Shown: one piece after another, positions 51,301 to 64,000 of the stretch
How the letters are laid out: each line of letters begins with the position of its first letter
Numbering within the stretch: position 1 is the first letter of the stretch
Assembly (NCBI RefSeq): GCF_026914265.1
Contig: NC_069125.1
Coordinates: 65,771,479 to 65,835,478 of the forward strand
DNA length: 64,000 bases
Direction: 5' to 3'
Source: Mya arenaria
Lineage: Eukaryota; Mollusca; Bivalvia; Myida; Myidae
Notes under the pieces: generated by a model
What the model saw: only the letters and a program-made list of their open reading frames with translations
Database searches by the model: none
What the model was told of the DNA's origin: nothing
Made by a program: the position numbers and the translations under genes

Positions 51301-53755
51301 TGATAGTCAGCTCAGGAAGGCGCTTCCTCTTACAAAATTGTCGAGATGTGCATATGAAAGCGGTTAATCAGAACCGTTATTTATCTATTTCAAGCTGATT
51401 CTCATTACATTAAGCAGCTGGAGGTCTAAATGGTGCAAAAATATGAGCCATAGATGCAGTGCTGCCGGCTATTTCCAGGCTAAAAAAGACCCCTCTGTGC
51501 AGCTGCAAATCTTTGTTAGAAGAATATTGCCTTATGAAATCATTTTAAAGCCTCATTGCATCAACTATTGGTATAGATCTTGTCTCGATAAAAGCCTATT
51601 AGACAAAGAACTGCATTGCAAATCTTGAAACTGTTGACGAAAACGTGTATTACGCACTCATGGCAGCTGTATTGGTAGATTTGAAACATGGTGATCTGTT
51701 GAATTAAGTCGTTTCAATTCCATTTCTTTGTTTGTGCAACGAGTTTAATACATGTTTGAATATTGCGTGTGATCATTTATTGTGTGAAAGAGCTGGAATC
51801 GTTTTCACTTTGATCGGAACACGTGGTCTTAGAAAAACTCCGACGCGAGCAGCTATCATGCATCTAGGGTGCATAAAGGGCTGATCTTTGCCAACTGTCA
51901 TACTCCGTACATGCTTTATTAGGTATTTCATTAAAATATTATTAATTTTGTAGTGTTGATGGTTCATGAAAGGCAGACGGATCAAAAAACGCATCTAGGC
52001 AACTTGAATTTCCCGCTCAAAAGTTACAAGAAAGTTTTGATTTTGCCGCCAAGTGACTGCACATAAAAGTCGATAACAGTGTGCATGTCTGCATCGATGC
52101 AGAGGAGAAATATTGATGCATATCCACGCTTGCTAAGGGCGGTAAAGCGTGCAAAGACTAATGTAAGGACAGCCAGGAGATCCTCCATATGTTCTTGAAT
52201 GTTGTATTTATTATACTTTCAGCACATATTTATCAACAGTTTTGATAGAATTGTAAAGTATGTATATAAAATATGAGGACGATATTGTTTATACGGTTAA
52301 TTTAAATAGTTTTGATACCTTTGCCGAGGAAACAAGTGGCATGGCCAACCCGATGGAACCATTCAGCGCTTCACGTTGTTGAATATATTTGTAGCGAATT
52401 TGATTCTTGTGATTTTGAAACTAATATTTTCATCATATTAATGAAGGCAATGACCAAAAAGGCCGAACTTTTACTGGAACTGCTGATATTCTGTGCATAA
52501 ATAATCCGCCAATGCAATAACCCGCAATGATCCATTGCTTTATTTTATAAGCTCTACATTCGCTGTGGTGTCAATTTGTTGCATTCTAAATTTTAAACGA
52601 TGGGTTATCAAGGTTTACAAAGATGAATCAGTTATTCAGGTTTTGTCAAAAGGTTATAAATCTTCGTTTATTTTACATTAGGTATTCAAGAGAAATAAAA
52701 GTAGCATAAGATGTGGCGTGACGCTTGACAGGCCAGGTATTATAAACGAATAGTCAGATCAAAAATACTTTCATCGAAAGGAATATTAGTCTTTAAAGGT
52801 TAAATGTTATCTACTTAAATGCATGTGAAATAACCAAAGCGTGAAGCAAACAAAAGTATATATTTACATACATGTTGTTGATATGACGTGCAAAAATGTA
52901 TAATACACTTAAACGTTTATACAGCCCTGAATTGTCTAGTTTCGACAATCCCCTAACCACGGCCCCAATTCTCTTTCTACACAATTCGTACTTGTACTCA
53001 AATATAACGTTAGCAATAGTGTAGGATGAAAAAATGACAAATAACTCAGAAAAGTGATAATTAGCAATTAACTATATTTGAATCGGAAAAAGACAGACAA
53101 AATGTTCTTGACCGAACGTGACCGACATAAGAAAGAAATAAAACTGCCTTATTTAGCCAGATTTGGCACGAAGTTCATTTTTCATTGTTCAAATAACCGT
53201 TTTAAATTTTAGATTTATTAAATTCTAAGCAATTGAGTTGGACAGAAAAATGTTGCCAACGTTACGCAAGTCCTACAAAAAGTGAAAGCTAATTGTTTGC
53301 ACATTTGTTTCGCTTAAAAACTTTGACACAAATTAGGTTTTAATATTCGTGTCAATGACGGCCCTGATGACGCAAGAGTATCCAAATCACGGTTGCCTAA
53401 TTGACGTCCACAGCCAACCGTAACATGATTGACATGAGGCGTACGCACTGCTGTAGAACAACAATTATACCATCTTTTTGAGTACATTTAAGCACTCGGG
53501 TCAAGAGCGTCGCACTCTTTCCCGTTTTTGACATTCAGATTCAACATCATCGGGAGACCTTTTTTGTGAGAGTCTTTTTTTCCCTTTTTTTGTTACAGAC
53601 ACTGTCAAAAAATGGTTGAATTATATGGGTGTTTAAATAAGATCATTGCTCATTCGTTCGCTGCTCTTGATTCCTTTCTTTCATGGTACAAGGCCTTTAC
53701 AATACCTAGTATCGTTACTATCCTAATTCATTTCGCAATATTTTACAGAAATGCA
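48344..53755. other. 5.4-kb region without recognised genes
   Basis: No exon, RNA gene or array. The GC-richer patches near 50880-51130 and 51830-51890 have no splice-bounded reading frame I can support. The ORFs at 50122-50409 and 49564-49776 look random. Confidence 0.35.
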
Positions 53756-53975
53756 AAACTGTGTGTGTATTTGCGAGTGTATGTGTGTGTATTTGCGAGT
53801 GTGTGTGTGTGCGTGTATTTGCGAGTGTGTGTGCGTGTATTTGCGAGTGTGTGTGCGTGTATTTGCGAGTGTGTGTGCGTGTATTTGCGAGTGTGTGTGC
53901 GTGTATTTGCGAGTGTGTGTGCGTATATTTGCGAGTGTGTGTGCGTGTATTTACGAGTGTATGTGTGTATGTGTC
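53756..53975. repeat. 22-bp GT-rich minisatellite, about 9-10 copies
   Basis: Tandem GCGAGTGTGTGTGCGTGTAT plus TT units, the first with a variable number of GT steps. The Cys/Val-rich ORFs over it are artefacts. Confidence 0.93.
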
Positions 53976-55180
53976 TTTAAGAAGTGTCTCAGTAATTGTA
54001 AGGTACAAAATACAGGCAGCTTAGCTTGTTTTCGGTATCCCATACCTTGCTCTTTTTCGTCGCTAATACTGTTATACGCTAAGCATCTGCCATTATTAAA
54101 GGTTTTGCGCTACAAGTTAGTTTGATCAGATTGATTCATATTGGTTCTTTCATTAGATGTCAGGATGGTGCCGAATTGCTAATTACGTCCTATTGGATTT
54201 CTAATCAGAAACTGAAGCCAAATTTAAATTGAATTACACAAAATTAAAGATAAAGGCTATCAAGAAAAAAACTTTCAGAGTATTTTTAAACACCATAACA
54301 AAATTAAGCATCTTCAGATGTGAATTTATCGTCAAGTCTTTGCCGGGTATTTCAAACGTATAAAAGAACCATTCCATTATTTTTCCATGGTAGATTAGGA
54401 AACACAAAAGTGTTAATCGCCATCGCTTCTTTCAAATATCAGGAAGGGAATCATTAATTCCGATAAAAGAAGTAGTTAACTTTGTTCACAGTGTTTGACC
54501 TTTAACTTATAACAAATGTAACCCAGTAATATATTTACTGCCGTATTGTTACATTTAGACATGATTTCGTCTAAATTATACAGACACCTGATACGACACT
54601 AAAGTGTTCTCCACAAAACGTCGACAAATTCGCTACTTAATGACATTCACTCCGTTTTTTGAAAGTTTAATGAATGCCTTTATTAAGATTTCATAATACC
54701 AAGGTTGTAGTTTTTCTGAAAGGTTTTGCCTGGTATTCATATATTAATATTGGGTTACATGTTAGAGAAAAAATGGAGAATAAGCGTGCAATGAAAAAAT
54801 CCGCCAATATCATCAAACTTGTAATTACTGCCAATACGAACAGCGCACACGAGCAGCTTTAAGCAGATGATGAATTCGAAATAAAAATGTATTGAATAGA
54901 CAGTTATTCGATTTTTAAACGAATATCAAAGTGCAAATCTCTCTCAAGCCACCTGCGACAGGAAAGGCTTTTGATTGTGTATCAATTTTGAAAATGTATC
55001 GGTCTTTTATTGTGCGGAATGTTATCATTGCTGCTAATGATGTTGATCCGGACTCTGTGTGTTTGTTCGTCTGCCGCGTAAGCTATAGAATTTCTTAGCC
55101 TTAGTTTCCTGTAATATTCGAATGGAATTATAAACGGAATGGTGTGAATTCTTTATTGGTGTTTTCTTTCTAATTCACAA
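53976..55180. other. Non-coding, no feature seen
   Basis: AT-rich; the ORF at 54674-54862 has no recognisable feature. Confidence 0.35.
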
Positions 55181-55416
55181 TCAGCTAATTGAACTTATAT
55201 CAGACTTTAAAATACATCCTCTGATTATCAGCTTATTGAACCTATATCAGACTTTAAAATACATCCTCTGATTATCAGCTTATTGAACCTATATCAGACT
55301 TTAAAATACATCCTCTGATTATCAGCTACTTGAACTTATATCAGACTTTAAAATACATCCTCTGATTATCAGCTACTTGAACTCATATTAGACTAAAAAA
55401 ATACATCCTCTGATTA
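55181..55416. repeat. 47-bp minisatellite, 5 copies
   Basis: Units start at 55181, 55228, 55275, 55322 and 55369 (TCAGCT.ATTGAAC.TATA, then TCAGACTTTAAAATACATCC, then TCTGATTA). The fifth copy is the most diverged. Confidence 0.93.
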
Positions 55417-57053
55417 TTTCTGCAAACTCACCATTGACACTCTTGCCAACGCTACAGTGAGGAAAGAGTACAAGTTTCGAAATGGGAACATTTAAGAGCT
55501 GTTAAAGTGGCCTGTTATCTCTCGTTGTTTGTAGTTTAAACTGCTTTTTAATCACGGGAATTACTCTTTCCACGATTTTTATTAATCGGAAACGGAAATA
55601 AACTGCTCTTGTCATTAACCATTGGCACTACTTTGAAATAGTTTTGCAGAATAAGTTCTTGGGAGAACATCTACCAAAGTTGCCAAAACCGTTGGGATTC
55701 GTCAAAAACGGGACAGTCTTTTTGTTAAAGAAAATGTTGACCAAAATATAGAAATAATTTCACAGAGAATTGTTCCTTAGTTGACCACATGGTAATTCAT
55801 GTACCAAAACAGTGTTGCAAGTGGTGTCGTTTTCACTAATACTTGCAGTGAACCTCAGCTTTTATATATTTTTTTCGTTCATTCTCCGCTGAGGATTGGT
55901 TCCATCCCGGGGCTCATTAGTTCTACATAGACTTAAATAAATGATAAGTGAATGTAAATACTATCATCACATTGTACCACTTTTTACCGGCTAACTATAA
56001 TCAGTACGAATATTTAATACGAAACTTGTGTATTTTAACTTCGCTTAATTTTGACTTGGCCGAAAATAAATAATTTTGAATATTTTTAAACCATTTCATT
56101 TGAAAACATAATTGCTTAATTGGTAACCATCCAGTTATGTATATATTTAGTTCTCATCTTATGTTTTACGAAAAAGATTTAATCAAATTAAGTATACCCA
56201 TCTAAATCATACGAAGAAATAGAGGATATTTGTTGATTTTAGTGTAAGATCGTATTCAATTCGCCACTCGTGAAAATATTAGTTTATATGATCGCAAATG
56301 AATGAAATTTTTACACTGAAATCAACATCTTTCGTTTCTTTTTTTTACTTTTTTTGAGTTTCATTGATATTTTAATTTATTTTTTAGAAACAACCCCGTT
56401 TTTGAAAACACATTCGTTACGCTGCAACCCGTGTGGCGCCCCTCACACCCTCAAGTTTTTGATCGCTGATGACGTAGCTGTCATTTCAACGCCGGCTAGT
56501 GGAGAAATAGTAATCCAAGATTTATTTTTATATTTGTATTATTATAACAACAATGAAATTGATATCCCACTGCAATCTTTTAAAATCAAATGAAGTTGCT
56601 TCCCCTTTCTCAAAACTTAACACATCACTTATGAACCAGTAGATGTTGCCAAAAGTTCCAACTTCATTCAGTAAATTGAGACCAGTGTAATTTGGTGATG
56701 TAAAAAAATACTTTCGTGCATTAACTGTGTTCATTTGCATTAAGAAAAGTTCATTGATGAATGTTCATTAAATGATTGCAGAAAAAAACATGAGTTAAGC
56801 TTAGCTATAAAAAAAATCTTGGAGAACTTTTTCTTCAGGAACTGGTGTAGAAATGAGGACCAACCCATAGGCGATCAAAATTTTGCGTGGGAGACGTCCC
56901 ATAGGAAGCGGCGTAGCAAACACTCTTCTCGAAAAGGGTGTATTTAGAAAAATAAATTACAATACCAAATCTGACAACAAGCATATAAGAAACAGAAAAA
57001 TTATTGATTGCAGTGTAAGATCGTATTTTATTTCACGGTTTTAATCGGAAAAC
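55417..57053. other. Non-coding, one weak exon-like segment
   Basis: Mostly AT-rich. A 122-base GC-richer segment at 56388-56509 is bounded by TTTTTTAG and GTAATC and is open in one frame, but I recognise no protein. Confidence 0.3.
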
Positions 57054-57585
57054 ATGTATGTATGTATGTATGTATGTATGTATGTATGTATGTATGTATG
57101 TATGTATGTATGTATGTATGTATGTATGTATGTATGTATGTATGTATGTATGTATGTATGTATGTATGTATGTATGTATGTATGTATGTATGTATGTATG
57201 TATGTATGTATGTATGTATGTATGTATGTATGTATGTATGTATGTATGTATGTATGTATGTATGTATGTATGTATGTATGTATGTATGTATGTATGTATG
57301 TATGTATGTATGTATGTATGTATGTATGTATGTATGTATGTATGTATGTATGTATGTATGTATGTATGTATGTATGTATGTATGTATGTATGTATGTATG
57401 TATGTATGTATGTATGTATGTATGTATGTATGTATGTATGTATGTATGTATGTATGTATGTATGTATGTATGTATGTATGTATGTATGTATGTATGTATG
57501 TATGTATGTATGTATGTATGTATGTATGTATGTATGTATGTATGTATGTATGTATGTATGTATGTATGTATGTATGTATGTATGT
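57054..57585. repeat. Pure (ATGT)133 tetranucleotide microsatellite
   Basis: 532 bases of uninterrupted ATGT, 133 units with no visible substitution. ORFs of up to 197 codons (Met-Tyr-Val-Cys repeats, or Thr-Tyr-Ile-His on the minus strand) are artefacts of a stop-free repeat. Confidence 0.98.
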
Positions 57586-59864
57586 TTCATAATATGTTAG
57601 GTTTTCCGTTTTTTAAAAACGTATTTTGTAGTAAAATATGTTGCTAAAAGCCTTTTTCAATGTTTGAAAGAAAACTAAAGCTAAAGAAAAAGATATACTT
57701 GAATAATTCAAAAAACATCAACAATGAGTTGTACTCAGTAATATTTTTGCTGCAGATTAGTTTTTCTTTGAAATCTTCACCAAAGTTGTTTAATCAACAA
57801 ATTCTATGCGAGAATGCGATTTTACGTTATTTTGGGGGCCTGACTATCATATTTCACTTTTAAACGGAATTAAAACTTGTTTCAAGTTCTTCCGCATAAT
57901 ACATGTCTGGAATGCATGTAGCGCGGGAATAGTCACTGTGATGGTCGGTTAATCAGCGTCGCAGCTGAAACAGATTTACAGGTCGTTTTTTGTTATAATG
58001 ACCGGAGAAGGCCTGTGATAAAAAGTATCACTTACTAACAAGTTAATTCCAAAAGTGTTTTATATGATGACTCGAGCCAGATCTTCTTTCTATGTCTTGT
58101 CTAATAGCAAAAGACATGGAGTACATGTAAAACTATAAAATAAGAAATACAATTTTCGGGAAATAGTTCACTTGGTATATAACATGGATAAACTTAATTC
58201 GCATTACAAACTAAGCACGCAATTTTTGACTAATCTTTTAATTGGGCAGTTATTCTTGGAACTTTGATTTTCAGTAACACTGATTCCGTTTTCCACTAAG
58301 TTCCTTAAATTATTTCCCTAGGGTTCAACATACTTTCATTTCATTGGGAGTGCGTTTCTTTCCTGTTAAATGTCTCTGATAGCATGATCAACATTTAATA
58401 AAAAAACACGGGGAAATAAGAAAGGAAATGCCGCAGTGAGAAGTGGATTACTCGACATATCCGGAGAGAATAAAACTCATTCCCCCCGGAAACGGTATTT
58501 TAATTACTGCTACATCAACGATGGGGATTTGGTTTGGACAGGCTGTTCCCTAAATACCGCTATCAAAGAATTTAAATACGCTGAAATGAGTGCCTAATTG
58601 CGTCTTGCAAAATGAATAGCATTGCTGTTAGGTATAAATATTAGAAATTTGTCTTTTCCAGTGAGAAAAGTGTCACATTGATTCGACTATATTGCCTGAA
58701 TTAACGACGAAATTTAATAACAAGCGTATTAAGATTGAGAACGTCTCTTATATTTTCTGAGAAATGATTTAAAGGGAACTTAATCAGGATATTTATTTAC
58801 CATTATACGGCAATCAATTGCGGGTAATATTTTAGAACAATCCAAGCGCATTAATTCAAAGCTTGAATTTTCCATCTACAGCAGTTCCTTGATAGGATAA
58901 ATCAAGTTACGGTTTATATTAAAAATATGGAAATAAAACCTGTATTTATGCTAACCAACAACAACCCAAGAAAACTATAAATTGTCTGTGTTTCAATGCA
59001 TAATGTTCTTTAGCAGCTAAAACACAAAACTCACGAAAAAGTGTATTCATTTAAAGACCAAAAGCTTTGTAATATGACCAACATTTTAACGACCAGACTG
59101 GATAGTGGGTACATGGTTTGGTAGCGTGAGTGGTCTCAAGTAGGATAGAGGTGTCAAGATATGGGGCCAATTGTGAAAACCGTTGGAGCCATTGTGAGCA
59201 TGGTTTCCATTCCGAACGTGGGCGTGTCCGGCCATTTACAATCGGCCTTGCTCCCGCTGGACCTTCAAGGACCATTGTTGGTATTCCCAGGTGGCCCGTG
59301 CCGTGTAAAGCAATAGCGGGGGCGGGGCCCGATCCTACAGATCCCAAGTTTTACATCAATTTACGTCCGACGTGACAATCTGTCCATAAACAAGGTATTG
59401 TTTCTCAATGACTTTAGATAATTAGCTTTGGACGTAAGAAATGGGAATGTTAATTTGTGCTTGACGGTTATTATAAAGGCAAAGACATTGTTAAGTCCGC
59501 TTCTGAATACATTGTTGCAATTTATGACCACATTTTGTTGACTGACCGATAATTAAATGAAGCTTGAGCGTCAGATATGCAAATACTAAATATCATCATT
59601 TGGTTCAATGAAACACCCAAAGAAAGATCATGTAAACAGTAATCGCAAATATTGGCTATAGTGACTGAAAGCGTTTAATTTTATAAAAAAAAACTCACTA
59701 AGCCAATGCAATGTAGGGAATACAAAGTAACTGTAAAGTGAAGGTAAATATATTTCGTCGTTTGTGCATTTGCGTTGTTTTCGAAGTCATGCACACGTTT
59801 TGATCTTATCTATCTCAGAACTGAATATCATGTCTTTCATATTGCGTATATTTATGATGAAACT
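57586..59864. other. Non-coding with a GC-rich island at 59150-59380
   Basis: AT-rich except for a GC-rich island at about 59150-59380 that is open on both strands (up to 98 codons). I recognise no protein there, and no splice sites define an exon. Confidence 0.3.
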
Positions 59865-60494
59865 GTACACCCCAAAACAGCTGCATTCTGACAGTTGGAC
59901 AAGTTTGAAGTACACTCCAAAACAGCTGGATTCTGACAGTTTGACCAGTTTGAAGTACACCCCAAAACAGCTGCATTCTGACAGTTGGACCAGTTTGAAG
60001 TACACCCCAAAACAGCTGGATTCTGCCAGTTTGACCAGTTTGAAGTACACCCCAAAACAGCTGCATTCTGACAGTTGGACCAGTTTGAAGTACACCCCAA
60101 AACAGCTGCATTCTGACAGTTTGACCAGTTTGAAGTACACCCCAAAACAGCTGCATTCTGACAGTTGGACCAGTTTGAAGTACACCCCAAAACAGCTGGA
60201 TTCTGACAGTTTGACCAGTTTGAAGTACACCCCAAAACAGCTGAATTCTGACAGTTGGACCAGTTTGAAGTACACCCCAAAACAGCTGCATTCTGACAGT
60301 TGGACCAGTTTGAAGTACACCCCAAAACAGCTGCATTCTGACAGTTGGACCAGTTTGAAGTACACCCCAAAACAGCTGGATTCTGACAGTTGGACCAGTT
60401 TGAAGTACACCCCAAAACAGCTGAATTCTGACAGTTGGACCAGTTTGAAGTACACCCCAAAACAGCTGAATTCTGACAGTTGGACCAGTTTGAA
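59865..60494. repeat. 45-bp minisatellite, exactly 14 copies
   Basis: Fourteen 45-base units (TACACCCCAAAACAGCTG.A, then TTCTGACAGTT.GACCAGTT, then TGAAG), 630 bases in all. Units vary mainly at two sites (GCATTC/GGATTC/GAATTC and TTGGACC/TTTGACC). Much of the left part alternates two types, giving a 90-bp dimer. One plus frame and three minus frames stay open because 45 is divisible by three. The 256-codon plus ORF (59764-60534) has no signal peptide, domain or splice support, so coding is not assumed. Confidence 0.96.
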
Positions 60495-61741
60495 AATAAG
60501 ATTGGAAACCAACTTTATTGTTAAATGTTCATGAGAATTTTATTGCATCTCGTTACTTTACAAACCGGGTTATGTTATGGCACTCGTGTTTAAAACATTT
60601 CTTTAAGTGGCGTTAATGTCGTTTTTAATGTAAAACATAAAAGGAACTTATTTTTTGTCACTTGGGTCGGATACCTATCAGGACAAGAAACATTAAACAG
60701 ATTTGTAATCAAACATTTACTCATTTAGATCATATTATGTCCAAACAAAGCCAAACAATACCCCGAAAGGATACAACTTTGTTTTATTTTTACCCCTTCA
60801 GTTTAAATTGAACCTTTGTTTTGAAGATGGACACGACGAATTCCTAAACAATTTTCTTTTTCTGTGGCTTTTGTATGAAATGCTTGTTTTCTGACAATTG
60901 TAAGAGTTACAGCATGACACTGATTCTCCTCTTGCAGTGCTACTGAACCGTTCTGTTCCCTTGTCCTGTTGAAGTGGCCAGTGGTCAATCCCCTCTTGAA
61001 ACTACAAATATGTACATTGTTACGTGAAGGGCATTCAAGAGTATTGTAAAGATTGACACATTACCACTCATTTATTTATACACATCCAAGAATAATGACA
61101 TAAACAATAATTTATAACTGACTTTGTGTTGGTAAAAGAACGTAATTAAATGCAATTAATTGTTGCAAAAGTTAATATTGTTCGCTCTTACGGTGCACAG
61201 AACATTGTAGTGATCACGAACCTAATAGAAAAAAACACCACTTTACATTACATGCACGTGTTAAGATGAATTCGGCACTAATTATGCCCTCAGACAAATC
61301 ACTATGTCACGTGCAGGGATCGGTCAGTGTTTGTAGGCGTTGCTAACTTCCTGCAGAGTGATATATTGTACGGAACATTTGCATAAATTGCAGATTTTGT
61401 AAGTCGGCATAAACATAGAGACAAGAAAATGGTTGGCATCATTGAAAGTCTGCTTCACTTGTAATCATGTTGTTGTTGTTTTTGTCGGCCCTATGTACAG
61501 GTCCTAGCACTGACTTAGCGGTGTGCATTGCCCATACCCATAACATAAATATCAACATACAGAATATGAAACAAAAGTGTCAAGCTTAAAGGGGCCAGGT
61601 GAGCCAACCAGATAACCATTGTCAACACTCGTTGGAAAACTAAATCTTTTTTCTATTATGAGCAGTTGCAATAGTCTGTAATTTTACTTCTAAGTTGCAC
61701 GAATGAGACAATCCTTAATGCTCATAAAACTTGCCTAACAG
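60495..61741. other. Non-coding, no feature seen
   Basis: AT-rich region. No splice-bounded reading frame could be supported. Confidence 0.35.
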
Positions 61742-61921
61742 GTCGTAAATATCCTAGGTGCCAACCCTGTCATCATCCAATACATCCCATCTGACCTCGA
61801 CCGGGCGCAAATGACCACAGCTATTGTTGGGCATGTACCAGTGCTGACGCCCGTTCCCAAGATAAATGTGTTCCAAGTGACTCTATTTGTGGTCGTGATG
61901 TTACTTTGCAGTCATAATTGA
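61742..61921 (+). CDS. Possible terminal exon of an unidentified gene
   Basis: After a pyrimidine-poor but usable acceptor (CTAACAG, ending at 61741), a 59-codon frame with GC-richer codons than its surroundings runs to TGA at 61919-61921. It begins V-V-N-I-L-G-A-N-P-V-I-I-Q, has a neutral middle, and ends in a hydrophobic stretch (F-Q-V-T-L-F-V-V-V-M-L-L) that would suit a membrane anchor or GPI signal. I recognise no family and cannot find the preceding exons, so this may be chance or a pseudogene fragment. Confidence 0.2.
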   Translation, partial: VVNILGANPVIIQYIPSDLDRAQMTTAIVGHVPVLTPVPKINVFQVTLFVVVMLLCSHN

Positions 61922-64000
61922 CCATACTGAACAATACTCTGGTTATCAAAACACAAAAGGGAAAACGGAGGTCTTGTTATTTATTCGCTATTATTGTTTT
62001 TTTTTTAGTTGAAATCTACACATATTCGGAAAAGGTAATAAGGGCAACCAAATTAATGCTATGGTTTGAAGATTCATTTCAAACCTAAAAAATAGACACT
62101 ATGACTAGAACTGCCTTTACAACTCATTTTCGGAATTAAGTATTGATACACATAGTTTTAGAAGTATTAACGTAAAAAGGTGAACATATCTATATATGCG
62201 ATTGCGAAAACTGTTTTAAGGTTCCTGAGAGGTAGCTCCAATTGACCAACATGATATTAAAACACGTATATACCCCAGGTTGTGAAAGAGTCCATAATAA
62301 TATCATATACATGAAAAGGGGGAAGCAATTTAAAGGCGTATGTTAAAGGTCAATCGTGACAATTATGCAAATAACGGTCATGCAGTAATATGTTGTTCTA
62401 AGACCATAAGCATTGTCCTGGAGATAATTTCTTACATGTCATTTGTACTGAACTATAAACAAAAACCTTATTTCTAGTAAACTAACGATATGAGAAAATT
62501 AATCAATGAAAATGTACGTTTAGTTTAAACAATATTTTATTACAAAATTGTACAGACAGTAGGTACAAAACATGAACATGATGATTAATGGATTGGAAAA
62601 CAAGTTAAATAAATTAGATTAATTCCTTTCCATGAAAAAGAAATTTACAATATAATATAATTTACAGCAATTTTGCATGTACACATACGTTTAAAAAAAT
62701 ACATTGTCTACCAGTTCACATTGTTATCTTTTCCAAACAAAAATAGCACCAATAAAGTGTTTCAAAAACATAATAGATATCAAGGGAGTTATTTTTTGGA
62801 ATTTGGATCTCACAGTAATGGTTATACAAATGTGTACATATAAATGGTAACAACCAGAAGTCGCATGGGGCATAATAGAATTTCAATAAAATACAACACC
62901 AATAAACACGTTGGCTGGTAATATCAGCTTCTTTTTCTTGGCTATAAATCCATGTCCAAAACATGGTACAAACCAAAGTTGAGCAACCCTTCAATCATAT
63001 TACAAGTTTTGCAATTACTTTTAAGGAGTTAAAATTTTAGCTTATTGAAATATTTTAACATCTAAGTTGTTAACAAAATCGCGCATCAAGTATGGAATTG
63101 CACTAGGAAAGTCTTTAGCCCCTGAAAATGTAATCAAGTCACTCTATGTATCTGACTTTACGAAGCTTGAACGTTATGTTCGGCTTGAACGTTAGGTTCG
63201 TCTCGCGGATATGATGTGTGAAAACTTAATAAGTTAACTCGGCGACAAGAACTGATGTGGCTCTGTTTGTTGGGATGGCATTATAATGTTACGAGGGCTC
63301 ATGTTTTCCCACAAACTATGTACTCAATGTGCACCACTACTTGTGAAAACGGTGATTATAGGTTACAGTTACTCTATACTCTTATTCTATACTGGCAAAA
63401 ACAGTTAATTTGGCTTTATCCCAGACATTTTTCAAAATCCAAGCATGTATGGCCCAGAACAGCACATACACGCTCACAGGTGTACTGCGAAGCTCCCTAC
63501 CAATATCCATCTTAATATGGTGAAGTGCGAAATCTCGAGAAGACATACGTCATCCGTTTCCTCACAAACACAAGTTGTCCCCAGGTCGGGCTATGTTTAT
63601 ATTGTCTTGCGTTTTCAGCTGAGGTCGACGTGCACCGAGGCTTTCCACCGAGACAAGTGGTAATGGACACACTCAGAATCCCATGCAATAGTGCAGAGTT
63701 CATTTACTTTTGTACTGGCGCGATTTGTCATGAACTTTCTCCATCGAGCATAAAAGCACACCAATCCATGCAGTCTGTAGATTTTTCCATAATGCGTTGT
63801 GAAAATAGACCTAGGCTTACACTCACAAAGGACCTCATACTTTTTATTTTATTCGCATTTGAAATAATTATGATGTTTGTTTCTCCATGTTTCTTGCTTG
63901 TTCGAATTCGTACTATCTTTAATACTTGCACGACAGCTTTCAATCAAACGATGTCGGTGACGAATTTCATTATATTTTTAAATGTACTCACTTTATTGAT
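61922..64000. other. Non-coding right end of the window
   Basis: AT-rich to about 63000, then more mixed. ORFs at 62716-62994, 63255-63515, 63445-63663 and 63512-63703 overlap one another on both strands and lack recognisable features. No array or RNA gene seen. Confidence 0.35.

Noticed and set aside
53612..54125. Cys/Val-rich ORFs of up to 124 codons
   Set aside because: They translate a GT-rich 22-bp minisatellite in several overlapping frames.
57008..57647. Four ORFs of 180-197 codons made of Met-Tyr-Val-Cys or Thr-Tyr-Ile-His
   Set aside because: Pure translation of an ATGT microsatellite, which lacks stops in several frames.

Overview
The window is metazoan nuclear DNA: AT-rich, short GT-AG exons separated by long introns, abundant microsatellites, minisatellites and short inverted-repeat elements, and no prokaryotic features. 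The gene content (an acetoacetyl-CoA synthetase with 18 coding exons, a Dbx homeobox gene, secreted Kazal proteins) and the repeat style suggest a lophotrochozoan, most likely a bivalve mollusc. That taxonomic call is inference.

Layout. 1-4.4 kb holds two related small Kazal-type secreted protein genes on the plus strand. The first is cut by the left window edge; the second is complete in three exons. 5.8-16.2 kb holds a complete 666-residue acetoacetyl-CoA synthetase reconstructed from 18 exons, with a 1.57-kb long-inverted-repeat element in intron 1 and a second repeat element in intron 9. 17.3-19.3 kb holds a three-exon gene for a 527-residue protein with a VWA domain, a five-fold 9-residue Ser/Arg repeat and a basic C-terminal region I do not recognise. 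24.5-29.4 kb, minus strand, holds a complete four-exon Dbx homeobox gene (348 residues) in a large gene-poor setting.

From about 31.8 kb to the right end I find no convincing gene. This part is dominated by tandem arrays: a 58-bp array, a 25-bp array, a 5.4-kb 30-bp satellite with ~1.57-kb higher-order structure, (TA)n, 22-bp, 47-bp, a pure 532-bp tetranucleotide array, and an exact 14 x 45-bp array. There are also small inverted-repeat elements, a 100-nt near-perfect hairpin and a tRNA-Pro-like remnant. The long ORFs over the arrays are artefacts of unit lengths divisible by three or of stop-free units.

The genes do not form a pathway or operon: ketone-body use (AACS), secreted protease-inhibitor-like proteins, a VWA protein and a neural-patterning transcription factor are simply neighbours. 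The strongest unexplained signals are the higher-order satellite, whose unit is itself an imperfect palindrome, the VWA protein, and the divergent Kazal pair. No clearly new multi-gene system is visible.
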